The notes: a model not told the origin generated them from the letters alone. 64,000 bases of DNA from Ferruginibacter sp. (GCA_013141115.1 JABFRP010000001.1:790376-854375); one strand, 5' to 3'. Counted from the stretch's first letter, positions 8,735 to 18,103 are shown. A program made the numbers and translations.

Positions 8735-10012
8735 ATGAATGAGGTACAATTAGGATTAAAGGAAAACTGGAAACAGTTTTGGCTATTGGTTTTTATCAAT
8801 GCCCTTGTTGGTGGCATGATAGGTTTGGAAAGAACATTGCTGCCTGAGATAGCGAAGAAAGAATTTCACCTGACCTCCGCTTCGATTATTTTATCTTTTA
8901 TAATTGTATTTGGTTTATTTAAAGCATTCACTAATTATTTTACAGGCGCATTAGCCAACAGGTTTGGAAGAAAAAGATTATTGGTATTCGGCTGGCTGAT
9001 TGGCATACCTGTTCCTTTTCTTTTGATGTATGCCAACAATTGGAACTGGATAATAGTTGCCAATATTTTATTAGGCATCAACCAGGGTTTAACATGGAGC
9101 AGCACAGTAGTAATGAAAATTGATTTGGTAGGTGAAAAGGAAAGAGGTTTTGCAATGGGCTTAAATGAATTTGCAGGATACGGTATGTTAGGATTGGTAG
9201 CTTTTACCACCAGCAGCATTGCCAATAATTACGGGTTAAGGCCATATCCATTTGTCATAGGAATTGGTTTTGTTATTTTGGGAACACTGCTGTCCTGGTT
9301 TTTTGTAAAAGATACGAGTGCACATGTAAATAAAGAAGCCCAGCTCAATAGCAGCACCCCTCTTTTAAAAAATGTATTTCAAGAAACCACCTGGTTGAAT
9401 AAAAATTTAGGTTCAGTAACACAGGCTGGTTTAATTAACAACCTGAATGATGCAATGATTTGGGGCATACTGCCGGTGCTGCTGGCACAAAGAGGTTTTG
9501 GTATTGCACAGATTGGAATTATAACTGCTGTTTACCCGGCAGTGTGGGGATTAGGTCAGCTGATAACCGGAAAACTGGCAGATATCTATTGCAAAAAAGA
9601 TTTACTGTTTTGGGGAATGTTGTTGCAGGGTATTGCCATTATGCTAATAATATTTTCAAGCAGCATTGCTCATTATATTGCCATCTCAGTTATTCTTGGA
9701 ATAGGCACCGCAATTGTTTATCCTACTTTTTTGGCAAGTATTGCAGAAGATACTAACCCACAACAACGGGCAAAGAGTTTAGGCGTATTTAGATTTTGGA
9801 GAGATTTAGGCTATGTTATCGGCGCACTACTTACAGGCGTATTTACAGATTTATTTAGCATCGAATTTTCAATTGCCTTTATTGGTGTGCTTACTATTCT
9901 TTCATCAGTTGTTATCATTTACCGGATGTATTGTAAGCCGCAGGTAAAAAGAATTTTCAAAAACGCAAAAGGCCTTTTGCAAAATCAAGATGGAAATGTT
10001 GTACGGGTTTAA
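8735..10012 (+). CDS. MFS transporter
   Basis: A 425-aa protein with about 12 transmembrane segments. The helix 2-3 loop has the MFS motif in the form GALANRFGRKRLLVFGW (about residues 70-86). It follows the rhodanese-like gene by 22 bp and ends the + strand block; its last 4 bp overlap the 3' end of a convergent minus-strand gene. Substrate unknown. Association with metal or sulfur detoxification comes from the operon only. Confidence 0.85.
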   Translation: MNEVQLGLKENWKQFWLLVFINALVGGMIGLERTLLPEIAKKEFHLTSASIILSFIIVFGLFKAFTNYFTGALANRFGRKRLLVFGWLIGIPVPFLLMYANNWNWIIVANILLGINQGLTWSSTVVMKIDLVGEKERGFAMGLNEFAGYGMLGLVAFTTSSIANNYGLRPYPFVIGIGFVILGTLLSWFFVKDTSAHVNKEAQLNSSTPLLKNVFQETTWLNKNLGSVTQAGLINNLNDAMIWGILPVLLAQRGFGIAQIGIITAVYPAVWGLGQLITGKLADIYCKKDLLFWGMLLQGIAIMLIIFSSSIAHYIAISVILGIGTAIVYPTFLASIAEDTNPQQRAKSLGVFRFWRDLGYVIGALLTGVFTDLFSIEFSIAFIGVLTILSSVVIIYRMYCKPQVKRIFKNAKGLLQNQDGNVVRV

Positions 10013-10530
10013 TCGTTATCAAAACTAACGATATTGAGGTCTTTTAAAATTTCTAAAACCAGAACAATAAATTGGCCGTAGTATTTGATCTCCCATGATC
10101 CATCAATTTTATATTGACAACCCACTTCTATAATCTGCTTTGTATCTTCCATTAAAACCACCTCTATCAAATCAATATCAGCTTCATTAAAATGTTTTAT
10201 TTTATTATTGAGCATCCGGAAATATTTAAAATCGGGAAATTGAGTTTCTATTGCAGTGGTATTGAATGCTTGCTTATCGGTAGCCCTGTAGATACTTTCC
10301 AGTAAATGATACATACTGGTGTGCAGTGCTTTTATTTTCGGAACGATTGCATTGAACCTGTCTTTACTTTCTTCCGAGGCAAAATGAGTTTTATTATCCA
10401 GTTCCATGATACTTTCTGCCGTTGCTTTGCCATCTTTTACATCCACTTTATATAATTCACCGATTTGATTTAATACAAACTCCACATCATGGTATAAATA
10501 ATATCCTTGCTTTAAACTGTATATAGACAT
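10009..10530 (-). CDS. hypothetical protein, 173 aa
   Basis: I do not recognise this family. The frame is open to 10584, but that longer form needs a TTG start. The ATG at 10530 (MSIYSLKQGYYLYHDVEF) is more likely. The product is soluble, mixed alpha/beta, Lys- and Asp-rich, with no signal peptide or membrane segment. It is convergent with the MFS gene, overlapping it by 4 bp, and lies at the left edge of the accessory region. Confidence 0.6.
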   Translation of the reverse strand: MSIYSLKQGYYLYHDVEFVLNQIGELYKVDVKDGKATAESIMELDNKTHFASEESKDRFNAIVPKIKALHTSMYHLLESIYRATDKQAFNTTAIETQFPDFKYFRMLNNKIKHFNEADIDLIEVVLMEDTKQIIEVGCQYKIDGSWEIKYYGQFIVLVLEILKDLNIVSFDND

Positions 10531-10619
10531 AGGGCAAATTTCAGAAAATTTAAACAACTTTGGTAAGTTTTGTTCCTTCTTCAATGATAATAAATAAAGT
10601 ACAAATAATTATGCCGTTG

Positions 10620-10706
10620 CCGCCTAATGGCGGACCGGGCTTTTCACTGCAATCTTCCTGGCAGAAGGATTTTCGTTGCAATCCCTAACGGGATAAAACA
10701 GTGAAA
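10620..10706. repeat. cluster of intergenic hairpins
   Basis: Three nested or tandem inverted repeats lie between two minus-strand genes: CCGCC-TAAT-GGCGG (10620-10633), ATCCC-TAAC-GGGAT (10681-10694), and an outer pair TTTCACTG/CAGTGAAA (10642-10649 and 10699-10706). This may be a terminator or a structured RNA. No clear U-tract follows. Confidence 0.5.
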
Positions 10707-10778
10707 TGTAATACTTCAATTGCCTCCTAAACATAAACAGCACATGTTACAGGCAGTAAGATGTCAGCTTGCTTATTT

Positions 10779-11882
10779 TCAATTTCTGCTTATCACTATT
10801 GTTTTTTGGTTATTAACGTTTACTAAGTAGTCGGCAATTCTTTGTGTCTCAATATTTGAAAATATCGGTTTAAAATAATTTACATAGCCAATAAGTTCAC
10901 TTAACGTTAAAATCTTTACATAGTGAAACTCTTCTTTTGGCTTTGTATTAATCAAAACAATGAGGTTTCTAATTGATATTTTTTTTTCGCCCCAATGATG
11001 TTTGTCCAGATGTAGATGATAATTGCTCATTTCATTATTAAGCAATTTAAATAAAACAAAGCTTGTCCTCTTGATTTGTTGTACTGGTGAACGTAAACTT
11101 AAATTTTCCAATGATTTTTCACTCCAATTTTTTGTCTCGATGAGAAATATACCTGATGGTGCTACAAGTATATGGTCAATTTGAATTGATTTTATGTACT
11201 CATTTTCTTGTCTGTTATAGATTGCCGTTGAAAAGGAAATTGCAAAATCATTAATCAAAAAATATTCGTCTGATAGAGCTTCTAATGCCTTAACAACTTT
11301 TTGTTCTCCTAACGCACCATAAATGAAACTGCTTAATTCATCTATTGTTGCTTTTTTTCTTTCAAGCTCCGATAAAGGATTTTGAGAACTTTGCCTTACT
11401 GCATCGTTGAATTGTGAAATTATAAATTGATAACGATTGTCTTTGCCTTGGCGAATTTCAACAAGTTTGTTGATTGACCTTTGTACTTCGAAGTCAAAAT
11501 TGCGTTCTTTATACTTTATTTTTTTTGTGTAATTCCTTTGTCTTAGATACCTTATAAACCTCTTAAATAAATTTGGCGTGTCATAACCTGTCGAAATATT
11601 CAATTTTTCCTTTAGTTTGTCGATTTCATCAATTAGCTTTTTTTCTGATTGCAGTTTTTGGCTTTCAATTGTCATATCTAGTTGCTGCAAATCTATATTT
11701 AGTATATTTTTCTCTTGCTCAATCAAATTTTCATGATGAGAAATAATTTGCTGTCGATAAGTAGTGTATGAGTTTTGAAAATCAATTATCTCTTTTATAG
11801 ACTTGAAGTCATGAATGTTGTTTCTGTATAAATGTGACTTTAAAGTAGTAAGTGAACCTATCGTGTTATAAGTCTTGCACAT
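10779..11882 (-). CDS. NERD-domain protein with N-terminal coiled coil
   Basis: A 367-aa protein. Residues about 40-185 form a long charged coiled coil (HHENLIEQEKNILNIDLQQ, then EKKLIDEIDKLKEKLN). Residues about 190-310 match the NERD nuclease-related domain: ALGEQKVVKALEAL, IDHILVAPSGIFLIETKNWS, with the D-ExK core of the restriction-endonuclease fold (Asp in QIDHILV, ETK downstream). NERD proteins are common in mobile elements and are presumed nucleases. It is a monocistronic minus-strand gene beside the plasmid-like ssb region. A role in phage or plasmid interference is plausible but unproven. Confidence 0.8.
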   Translation of the reverse strand: MCKTYNTIGSLTTLKSHLYRNNIHDFKSIKEIIDFQNSYTTYRQQIISHHENLIEQEKNILNIDLQQLDMTIESQKLQSEKKLIDEIDKLKEKLNISTGYDTPNLFKRFIRYLRQRNYTKKIKYKERNFDFEVQRSINKLVEIRQGKDNRYQFIISQFNDAVRQSSQNPLSELERKKATIDELSSFIYGALGEQKVVKALEALSDEYFLINDFAISFSTAIYNRQENEYIKSIQIDHILVAPSGIFLIETKNWSEKSLENLSLRSPVQQIKRTSFVLFKLLNNEMSNYHLHLDKHHWGEKKISIRNLIVLINTKPKEEFHYVKILTLSELIGYVNYFKPIFSNIETQRIADYLVNVNNQKTIVISRN

Positions 11883-12102
11883 TTTGTCTGCAGATAGTTA
11901 GTAGTTGGGGTGTCCTTACTTATTGCCTGTAACTCCTGTATTGCCGCAATCCAATATTACTAAACTTGCGGTAATACAGCTAAGATACAGTGTATTTCCG
12001 AAATTTATTTTTGCTTTCGTTCGTGTCATTTATTTCTGATTTCAATAAATCACTTCGGGCAGGATTTACAAACGATTGTAAACTCATAGGTTTACTATGG
12101 TA

Positions 12103-12176
12103 GCAACCCCGGTGCAGTACATCCGTCTAATTTCTTTTACGCCTTCGGCAAATTAGCCGGGAGAACTGTACCGGAT
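12103..12176. repeat. compound hairpin
   Basis: The inner stem is CTAATTT..AAATTAG enclosing GCC-TTCG-GGC-like pairing. Outer segments GTAC/GTAC and CCGG/CCGG can pair further out. The overall shape suggests a structured RNA or a single-strand DNA structure rather than a simple terminator, as no T-tract follows. Confidence 0.4.
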
Positions 12177-12317
12177 AAGTGTATTGGTCATTGAGATTGG
12201 CTCATACCTCGCCAACCACAATTCCAGCTACTTCAAATTGTAGAAAAGCCATAAAGAAGATTTCATAAAAATCCATTCTTTAAAAACTCCTTCATCCTTA
12301 TCTGGCGCAAAGTTCTT

Positions 12318-12500
12318 GACAGGCTTTGCCAAAAAGCAAGGTCTGCACCTTCACTGCATTGCGGTTGGCCACGGGTTTTGTAAAAAATATCCGCTTCGCT
12401 TTCGTTGCTTTTGCGGCATAAACCGCTGCGCTATTTATTCCACAGTCAACGAAATATTTTTCGCAAAAACCTTGCTTTTGCCAAACCCTGTTTCAAGGCC
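12318..12500. repeat. large imperfect hairpin repeat, copy 1
   Basis: The outer arms (CTTTGCCAAAAAGCAAGGT and the complement of ACCTTGCTTTTGCCAAACC) and inner arms (AAAAATAT..TTCGTTG and CAACGAAATATTTTT) pair across about 180 bp. The apex carries GCGGCATAAACCG and CTATTTATTCC, the sequence pair shared with copies 2 and 3. It lies directly upstream of ssb. A 66-codon frame inside it (12316-12516) is judged spurious. Confidence 0.65.
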
Positions 12501-12574
12501 GGGTTGCTACGATTAGAACGAACGAGGCGAATGCCGGGTTCAAAACATTTTTAAACAATTAAATTTTATCAATC

Positions 12575-12964
12575 ATGGAAATGACAGCAAGATTAACAGG
12601 TGATGCAAAAACAAGCACCCTGCAATCAGGAAAACAGGTAGTGAATTTTAATGTAGCTATTAATGATAGCTACAAATCAAAAACCAGCGGCGAAGTAACC
12701 AAAATTGTTACTTATGTACAATGTGATTATTGGGTGAATCCCGGTGTTGCACAATTTCTCACCAAAGGAACGTTGGTGGAATTACAGGGCAGGATAGGGG
12801 TGAATGCCTATACCGGAAAGGAAGGCGAACCCAAAGCCGCACTTACCCTGCATGTAAATACCATCAAACTGCATGGAGGAAAAACTCCACAGCCTGTTTC
12901 TGTATCAGCAGAAAAAATACTGGTTGCGGAAAATGCAGGAGCAACTGATGACCTCCCATTTTAA
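12575..12964 (+). CDS. ssb: single-stranded DNA-binding protein
   Basis: A 129-aa SSB. Residues 1-105 form the OB fold (MEMTARLTGDAKTSTLQSGK, then VQCDYWVNPGVAQFLTKG and LVELQGRIGVNAY). The C-terminal tail ends in DDLPF, the acidic tip that recruits DNA-processing partners. It is shorter than most chromosomal SSBs, and with DUF932 and radC it forms the usual accessory set of conjugative or mobilizable elements, where it protects transferred single strands. A terminator follows immediately. Confidence 0.92.
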   Translation: MEMTARLTGDAKTSTLQSGKQVVNFNVAINDSYKSKTSGEVTKIVTYVQCDYWVNPGVAQFLTKGTLVELQGRIGVNAYTGKEGEPKAALTLHVNTIKLHGGKTPQPVSVSAEKILVAENAGATDDLPF

Positions 12965-12972
12965 GTGTTTAC

Positions 12973-13001
12973 CAGCCTGATGGATTCAGGCTGTTTTTTT
13001 T
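12973..13001 (+). terminator. intrinsic terminator after ssb
   Basis: Stem CAGCCTGA/TCAGGCTG with loop TGGAT, followed by eight T residues, 8 bp after the ssb stop codon. Confidence 0.85.
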
Positions 13002-13071
13002 CAATTTTCAATTCATTACAAACCGCAGTAGTACCGCCTGCGGCATACAAATTAAAGCTGGGTAATTAATT

Positions 13072-14136
13072 ATGGCACACAATTTAAATTTCAACGAACT
13101 AACAGGTAAACACAGTTTCTTTTCAGTAAAGGAAAAAGCCTGGCATGGCCTGGGACAAATAGTGGAAGGCTATCCCACCAGTGCAGAAGCATTAAAATTT
13201 GCAGGGCTGGATTATACAGTAGCCAAAAGAAAACTGTTTACGTTTGATAACGAAAACGAAGCAGCCAATGAGGACCTCGAAATCAAAATTCCTGAAATAG
13301 CAGTACCCAATTATTTTGCCACCATCCGCACCGACAATGAAACAGTTTTGGGTGTAGTGGGTAAAGATTATGAAGTGGTACAAAATATTGATGCTTTCAG
13401 TTTCTTTGATGCGATTGTAGGGGGCGAGGGTATTCAATACGAAACCGCAGGGGCATTGGGTAAAGGCGAAAGGATTTTCATTACCGCTAAATTGCCCAAC
13501 TATATTAAAGTAGGTAAGGAGGATTTGATTGAGCAGTATTTATTTTTAACAACTTCCCACGATGGCGGCGGCAGTATTACCGCAGCCTTTACACCTGTAA
13601 GAATTGTTTGTAATAATACGTTGAATGCAGCCCTTCGCAACCATAGCAATGCTTTTAAAATCAGACATACCGCCAATGCAAAGGAACGTTTGGAAGAAGC
13701 GCATAAACTAATGGGCATTACAAATAATTTGAGTATTCAATTAGAAGGCATTTTTAACCAATGGGCAAAGATTCGTATCACAGACCCTGAAGTAAAAAAG
13801 CTGATTCAAATGGCTTTAGTACCTAACAAGGAAGTATTGGAAAATATACAGGCTGGAAAAGATGATGAACTATCCACCTGTTTTAAAAATATGACCGATG
13901 CTGCTTTTGAATATGCGATGACCAACGACAGCCAACAATTGGTAACGACTAAGGGAACACTGTTTGGTACTTACAATGCCGTTACAGGGTATTTTCAAAA
14001 TGTACGAACTTATAAAAATGAAGAAGCCAAACTGAAATCCTTATTGTTTGGAGGAACCGGGCAATTGCGGACACAAAAGGCATTTAATCTTTGTGAGGAT
14101 TTTGCAAAGGGTTCAATAATGGAGTTTATTAATTAA
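13072..14136 (+). CDS. DUF932 domain protein (phage/plasmid-like)
   Basis: A 354-aa protein of the DUF932 family often found beside ssb and radC on plasmids, phages and integrative elements. Recognisable segments are the start MAHNLNFNELTGKHSFFSV with KAWHGLGQ near residue 25, LGVVGKDYEVVQNIDAFSFFD, GGSITAAFTPVRIVCNNTLNAAL in the middle, and a C-terminal GTLFGTYNAVTGYFQN. Its biochemical role is not known; DNA maintenance during transfer is the usual guess. No signal peptide. Terminator hairpins follow. Confidence 0.88.
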   Translation: MAHNLNFNELTGKHSFFSVKEKAWHGLGQIVEGYPTSAEALKFAGLDYTVAKRKLFTFDNENEAANEDLEIKIPEIAVPNYFATIRTDNETVLGVVGKDYEVVQNIDAFSFFDAIVGGEGIQYETAGALGKGERIFITAKLPNYIKVGKEDLIEQYLFLTTSHDGGGSITAAFTPVRIVCNNTLNAALRNHSNAFKIRHTANAKERLEEAHKLMGITNNLSIQLEGIFNQWAKIRITDPEVKKLIQMALVPNKEVLENIQAGKDDELSTCFKNMTDAAFEYAMTNDSQQLVTTKGTLFGTYNAVTGYFQNVRTYKNEEAKLKSLLFGGTGQLRTQKAFNLCEDFAKGSIMEFIN

Positions 14137-14144
14137 GATGGCAT

Positions 14145-14175
14145 AAGGGGTAAATAGTAAAGTTTGCCCCTTTTT
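14145..14175 (+). terminator. intrinsic terminator after DUF932 gene
   Basis: Stem AAGGGGTAAA/TTTGCCCCTT (one G-T wobble) followed by T residues, about 10 bp past the stop codon. Confidence 0.8.
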
Positions 14176-14199
14176 CATAATGACTTTTAAAGCCTGGAA

Positions 14200-14227
14200 A
14201 CGAGCCACGCTTGAGGGCGTGGCTCGT
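14200..14227. repeat. perfect GC-rich hairpin
   Basis: An 11-bp perfect stem ACGAGCCACGC / GCGTGGCTCGT with a 6-base loop, between the 3' ends of the DUF932 and PIN genes. It may act as a terminator for the minus-strand PIN gene or as a transcription barrier. Confidence 0.55.
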
Positions 14228-14259
14228 TGGGTATGGTGGCATAGTGGTAAATTGAAAAT

Positions 14260-17052
14260 TTAATGGATGTATTGTATAAACAAATCGTTTAAAATGGCAT
14301 GTTTTTTCGTTTTTAGAATCGGAACAAGGTGCTTTAGTAGTGTTGCAGAACTGAATATACGCTTTAAATAAAAATGAGTTTGGTATTCAAGAATCCAGAG
14401 CGCATTGAATTTCTTATAATCGAATGCTTCAGGATCAAGAATCCAGTCATAATAATCGGAAAAGCCTTTAAATTTATTAAAGAATTCTTCTTTGATGTCT
14501 AATCCATTTTTAAAATAAATATTTAATAACTCACTTAGCCTGTACAGCGTAGTTTCACCCTTCATGAACGGATGGCCCTGACCTTCCTTCCTGGTTAAAG
14601 GTCGGACACACAATTCTTTAAATTGAGCAAGGTGTATGTTGTAATCTATGAATCCTGCTATTGTTAAAGTATAATAAAGATCCGGATTGAAGTTTTTATT
14701 AAGTAATTGAATAACCAATTGCTTTATTTCAGTTTTATGTTCTTCGTTTAAAATAGGTATAACATGCATTAAAAGATCAGTATGGGAGTGGTTGCATAAA
14801 TTGCAGGTTCCTGTAAAATTGACTTTGATTGATTCAAAAAGGGCAGGATCAGCAATAATAATTTTTTTTCTGCCTTTTGTTATTAGGTTACTTAAAGCTT
14901 GGAATATTTTATATTCATGAAAGTGTTTATTTTCAAAAGCGAATTTTATGAATTTGATTAATAGCGGTTCAGCAATATATTTTCCTTTTCTGGAAATAAA
15001 GTCAGCGAGCGCATTGACCTCATCCCGCATAATTAAGCGGTCGAGTTCCAGTACAGGAAAAAGGGATTCAAAAATCTGATCGTAATCGTACCTTTCCAGT
15101 GCCAATGTTAAAGCAACAAGAAAATTATTAAATACCCTGCGGTTTTTATCGAAAAATAATGCTTGAGTAGACCTCTTGTAGTCTTCAGATTTGTACAGTT
15201 TTTCCAGCCCTGAAAAAAAACTGGCTGCCAGTTGAGGTAATTGCGAATTTGTGGTTGGACTGTTTTTGTATTTAAGACTGCTTAGATGGTACCGGTTGTA
15301 GTATTTAATAATATTCTCCGTTTTTGCATACATAATGATCCTGCTCATTAAATAATCATTGATAAATGCAATCCTTGTACTTTGTTTTTTATTAAAGGAA
15401 TAGATCATGAATAAACCTTCCATTAATTTATCGACGACTTTTTCAAACTCCTGGAAATTATTATAGACCAGGAAGTTGGATTCCAAAAAAACGTCCAGTT
15501 CTGCAAACTGGCTGATCAGGTTGTCAAAATTGCTGTTGGTACTGTATCCGCCCCTCAGCTGTATATTATAATGATCTGCGATTTTTTCTACCGTATGCGT
15601 GATATTTTCCAAAGCCTGACTATGAAAATTGTCATCTGCTATCCAGTCGATCACTTCGTTTACAAAAGGGTTTGTTGTTGGTATGGATAAGCGGGTTTTT
15701 CTTAAGGAGATCTTGTTCATGTCTTTGATGATTTGCATCGCTTCCGGATTTGCAGAATTACCGTAATTGGTTATTATTCTGCTTAACCTTTTTAGATTGG
15801 TAAGACATATAAACATCAACATAGGCTGATCTTTATCCTTGATACTCGAATACACAGTGAAAAATAATTTGAGGGCCTCGTCAAACTGTTGAAACTGGTA
15901 ATGCATATACGCCTGTTTCAATGTTTCTGCAATATTTTCCTGGATTGTATTGTCAAGCAGCAGAAATGCATTGTAAATATCAAACCGGTTATAAGTACAC
16001 CTGATACAATTACAGTTTTCTTCATGAAGAGTTTGAATGTCTGCATGCAGACTGTTTCCAATGCCTTCAATCGTATAGATTAAATTAGTCCTCAATAACT
16101 TTACAATTTGCTTAAGGGTTTCTTTTACTTTTTTTTCTTTCCCTTTATACTTCCCTGATTTAAGATGAATTGAATTGGACTTAGTTATGCTGAAGGAGTT
16201 GAAAAATTCCATCAGTTTTTCATTATTTGAATTTAACTGAAAGGCAGAATGGTAGGCTTCAGGGTGCCGGAAATTTTCAGTTTTAAACGGAAATATCCGG
16301 GCCAATAGATGGGGTGGAATGAATGGCAGTTGCTCATGGTACTTTGTCAGTGCCATGTACACATGGTCTTGGATAGCCAATTCTTTTTCATTGGAAAAAA
16401 AGTGGAAGATCTCTGTATAGTCTGCAGTTGAATTATTATCGTTGCCGGCATCGGATCCTAAATCTTTTTGTAATTTATTTACTGCTAGTGCAACCGCTGA
16501 AAAGTACTGAACTTCTATGTCGGGAACCAAAAGGCCCGGATGGATATTTAGATTAGGATTTTCAGGAGCACCAAAATCAGTCACATTTTTGCTGATAAAT
16601 ACAAAGCTGCCTATCTTCTTTTTTTGTATGTATTCAACTGACGAAAAATATATATAGGCATCGTTGTGACTATTCTGCTTATGAAAGGGCGGCTGTCCGG
16701 TTGTGTATTTTATCCCTATTATTTTGTGCAGCTTGTTAGTGATTTTTATTTTAATTGCCCCTAAAAGAACGGATTCAATTTTTGCGATCTTAATTTCAGT
16801 AAGCCTGAATTCCTCTTTTAACTTGCTCAAAGTCTCCTTGCTTGTTGTATTGGAAAGGTTTTTGATCTTTTTTTTAAGGAGGTTTAGCTGGATGCCTTTT
16901 TGCCTTACCAATTCCTGATTAAGTGTTTCGGGTAGGAGGAATTTAATTTTACCGTCTTTTTCCCACTTTAACAGTTGTTCGAGATTTTTCTCTTCCGCAG
17001 TTTCCAGGTATAATTCAATCCAGGAATTGGTATCAATCAATAAATGCTTCAT
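14260..17052 (-). CDS. large PIN-domain protein, 930 aa
   Basis: The first 180 residues form a PIN-like ribonuclease domain: LLIDTNSWIELY near the N-terminus (Asp7 first acidic residue), LPETLNQELVRQK around 40-52, and FVFISKNVTDFGAPENP around 150-166, the pattern of DUF4935-type PIN domains. The remaining 750 residues are helical, with no motif I know except CNCIRCTYN (about 345) and CNLCNHSH (about 755), which could bind zinc. Known PIN domains cut RNA and are common in toxins and defence proteins. It is a lone minus-strand gene flanked by copy 2 of the hairpin repeat. A phage-defence role is inference from size, domain and location. Confidence 0.75.
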   Translation of the reverse strand: MKHLLIDTNSWIELYLETAEEKNLEQLLKWEKDGKIKFLLPETLNQELVRQKGIQLNLLKKKIKNLSNTTSKETLSKLKEEFRLTEIKIAKIESVLLGAIKIKITNKLHKIIGIKYTTGQPPFHKQNSHNDAYIYFSSVEYIQKKKIGSFVFISKNVTDFGAPENPNLNIHPGLLVPDIEVQYFSAVALAVNKLQKDLGSDAGNDNNSTADYTEIFHFFSNEKELAIQDHVYMALTKYHEQLPFIPPHLLARIFPFKTENFRHPEAYHSAFQLNSNNEKLMEFFNSFSITKSNSIHLKSGKYKGKEKKVKETLKQIVKLLRTNLIYTIEGIGNSLHADIQTLHEENCNCIRCTYNRFDIYNAFLLLDNTIQENIAETLKQAYMHYQFQQFDEALKLFFTVYSSIKDKDQPMLMFICLTNLKRLSRIITNYGNSANPEAMQIIKDMNKISLRKTRLSIPTTNPFVNEVIDWIADDNFHSQALENITHTVEKIADHYNIQLRGGYSTNSNFDNLISQFAELDVFLESNFLVYNNFQEFEKVVDKLMEGLFMIYSFNKKQSTRIAFINDYLMSRIIMYAKTENIIKYYNRYHLSSLKYKNSPTTNSQLPQLAASFFSGLEKLYKSEDYKRSTQALFFDKNRRVFNNFLVALTLALERYDYDQIFESLFPVLELDRLIMRDEVNALADFISRKGKYIAEPLLIKFIKFAFENKHFHEYKIFQALSNLITKGRKKIIIADPALFESIKVNFTGTCNLCNHSHTDLLMHVIPILNEEHKTEIKQLVIQLLNKNFNPDLYYTLTIAGFIDYNIHLAQFKELCVRPLTRKEGQGHPFMKGETTLYRLSELLNIYFKNGLDIKEEFFNKFKGFSDYYDWILDPEAFDYKKFNALWILEYQTHFYLKRIFSSATLLKHLVPILKTKKHAILNDLFIQYIH

Positions 17053-17077
17053 AGTGATGTATGTTTTTCTTCATTAA

Positions 17078-17205
17078 TTCTTCTGTGAAGTTTGGCTTTT
17101 GGCGGCTGCGGCTGCTATGAAATTCCGGCGTAAGCCTATCTGGGTGCCCATTATTTATTCCCGTGCCTCATAGCTTTGACAAACCCAAAAAAGTAGCGGC
17201 ATATC
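17078..17205. repeat. large imperfect hairpin repeat, copy 2
   Basis: Starts like copy 3 (TTCTTCATTAATTCT, then GAAGTTTGGCTTTTGGC). Arms such as GCTATGAAATTCCGGCGTAA pair with TTATTCCCGTGCCTCATAGC. The apex has CCGGCGTAAGCC and ATTATTTATTCCC. It sits directly upstream of the PIN gene. Confidence 0.65.
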
Positions 17206-17229
17206 TTTTATTATAAACGCTTAATGAAT

Positions 17230-18081
17230 TTAAAAATTAATTTCTTCACGCTGTAAGCCATAAGATGAAGCACTTGCTTTGCAGATAAATAGTTGTACTT
17301 TCTTTTTATACTTTTTCTTTAATATCCCAATGATTTCATTTCTATCTTCGTTTGAAATTAAACTGCCCAAAACTATTTCCTTAATTACGTCGGGGTTAAA
17401 ATTAAATAACCTGTCCTTATCAGATTTAATCCGGAAAGTTAATAATCTGAACTCCTTTTCATATTCCCATTTTGTGTTTTTTATGTACATTTCATCTTTT
17501 TGATTTTCAGAAATAGGCCTGATGAAACTATGTAATGGAGGCTCTTTCTCATAGTCAACAAAACCGAATCCTCCAGGTGCTTTTTTTAATAATCCAACCG
17601 TATCAAATCCAATGCAGAATCCTTTTGAATTATTGCCGTAATGCGCCCACATAGTTTCATTCAAACTATCCGAAGTAAGACTAAAGACCCCAATACGATC
17701 ATATAAATCACTTTCTCTTAATTCAAGGTAATTTTCATCAAAATGTTTTTTAGGATTTTCTTTTATCAAATCAAGTTTGTTGTCACAAACCACTCTAAAT
17801 TCTCTTGAATCAGGCGGGAATTGAGGAAACCTGATTTGAGTTTGCTTTTTAAGCACTTCAAAAAATTCAGGTTTTTCTATTTCAGAATAATCAAAACGTA
17901 CAGGTACTCTTATGTCATAAGGATCGTTTAATTCTTTAGGATGGGTAAACCAAATACCATTTTTGGTTAGAATTGATTGATGGTTTGGGTCGTTCCAATC
18001 CCTGTATTTATAGGTTATTGGAGGAACAGCAGCAGTAACTTCCTGTTCAATTTCCGCAAAATTATTAAAAAGCTTAGGCAT
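17230..18081 (-). CDS. DUF2971 domain protein
   Basis: A 283-aa protein with the marks of DUF2971: YKYRDWNDPNHQSILTKNGI (about 25-44), WFTHPKELNDPYD, SLTSDSLNETMWAHYGNNSK (about 155-174) and GFCIGFD, then FLLTFRIKSDK-like strands. The family is of unknown biochemical function and is widespread in mobile and defence regions. It is a single minus-strand gene bracketed by hairpin repeat copies 2 and 3, which suggests it moved as a unit with one of them. Confidence 0.85.
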   Translation of the reverse strand: MPKLFNNFAEIEQEVTAAVPPITYKYRDWNDPNHQSILTKNGIWFTHPKELNDPYDIRVPVRFDYSEIEKPEFFEVLKKQTQIRFPQFPPDSREFRVVCDNKLDLIKENPKKHFDENYLELRESDLYDRIGVFSLTSDSLNETMWAHYGNNSKGFCIGFDTVGLLKKAPGGFGFVDYEKEPPLHSFIRPISENQKDEMYIKNTKWEYEKEFRLLTFRIKSDKDRLFNFNPDVIKEIVLGSLISNEDRNEIIGILKKKYKKKVQLFICKASASSYGLQREEINF

Positions 18082-18103
18082 ACTTTTTTTGAATATAAAG
18101 TTG

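Larger units (their letters stand above)
11883..12574. other. 692-bp structured non-coding region
   Basis: I find no convincing gene here. The region holds a hairpin TTTACA..TGTAAA (about 12066-12083), a compound hairpin at about 12103-12176 and, in its right third, one copy of the large hairpin repeat family. It separates the divergent NERD and ssb genes, so both promoters should lie here. Such a structured stretch beside ssb could be an origin or single-strand initiation site, but no repeated iterons were seen. Confidence 0.5.

Noticed and set aside
9460..9756. 98-codon ORF on the + strand
   Set aside because: A shadow frame inside the MFS transporter gene.
12316..12516. 66-codon ORF on the + strand
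   Set aside because: It lies wholly within the large hairpin repeat and its composition follows the repeat arms.
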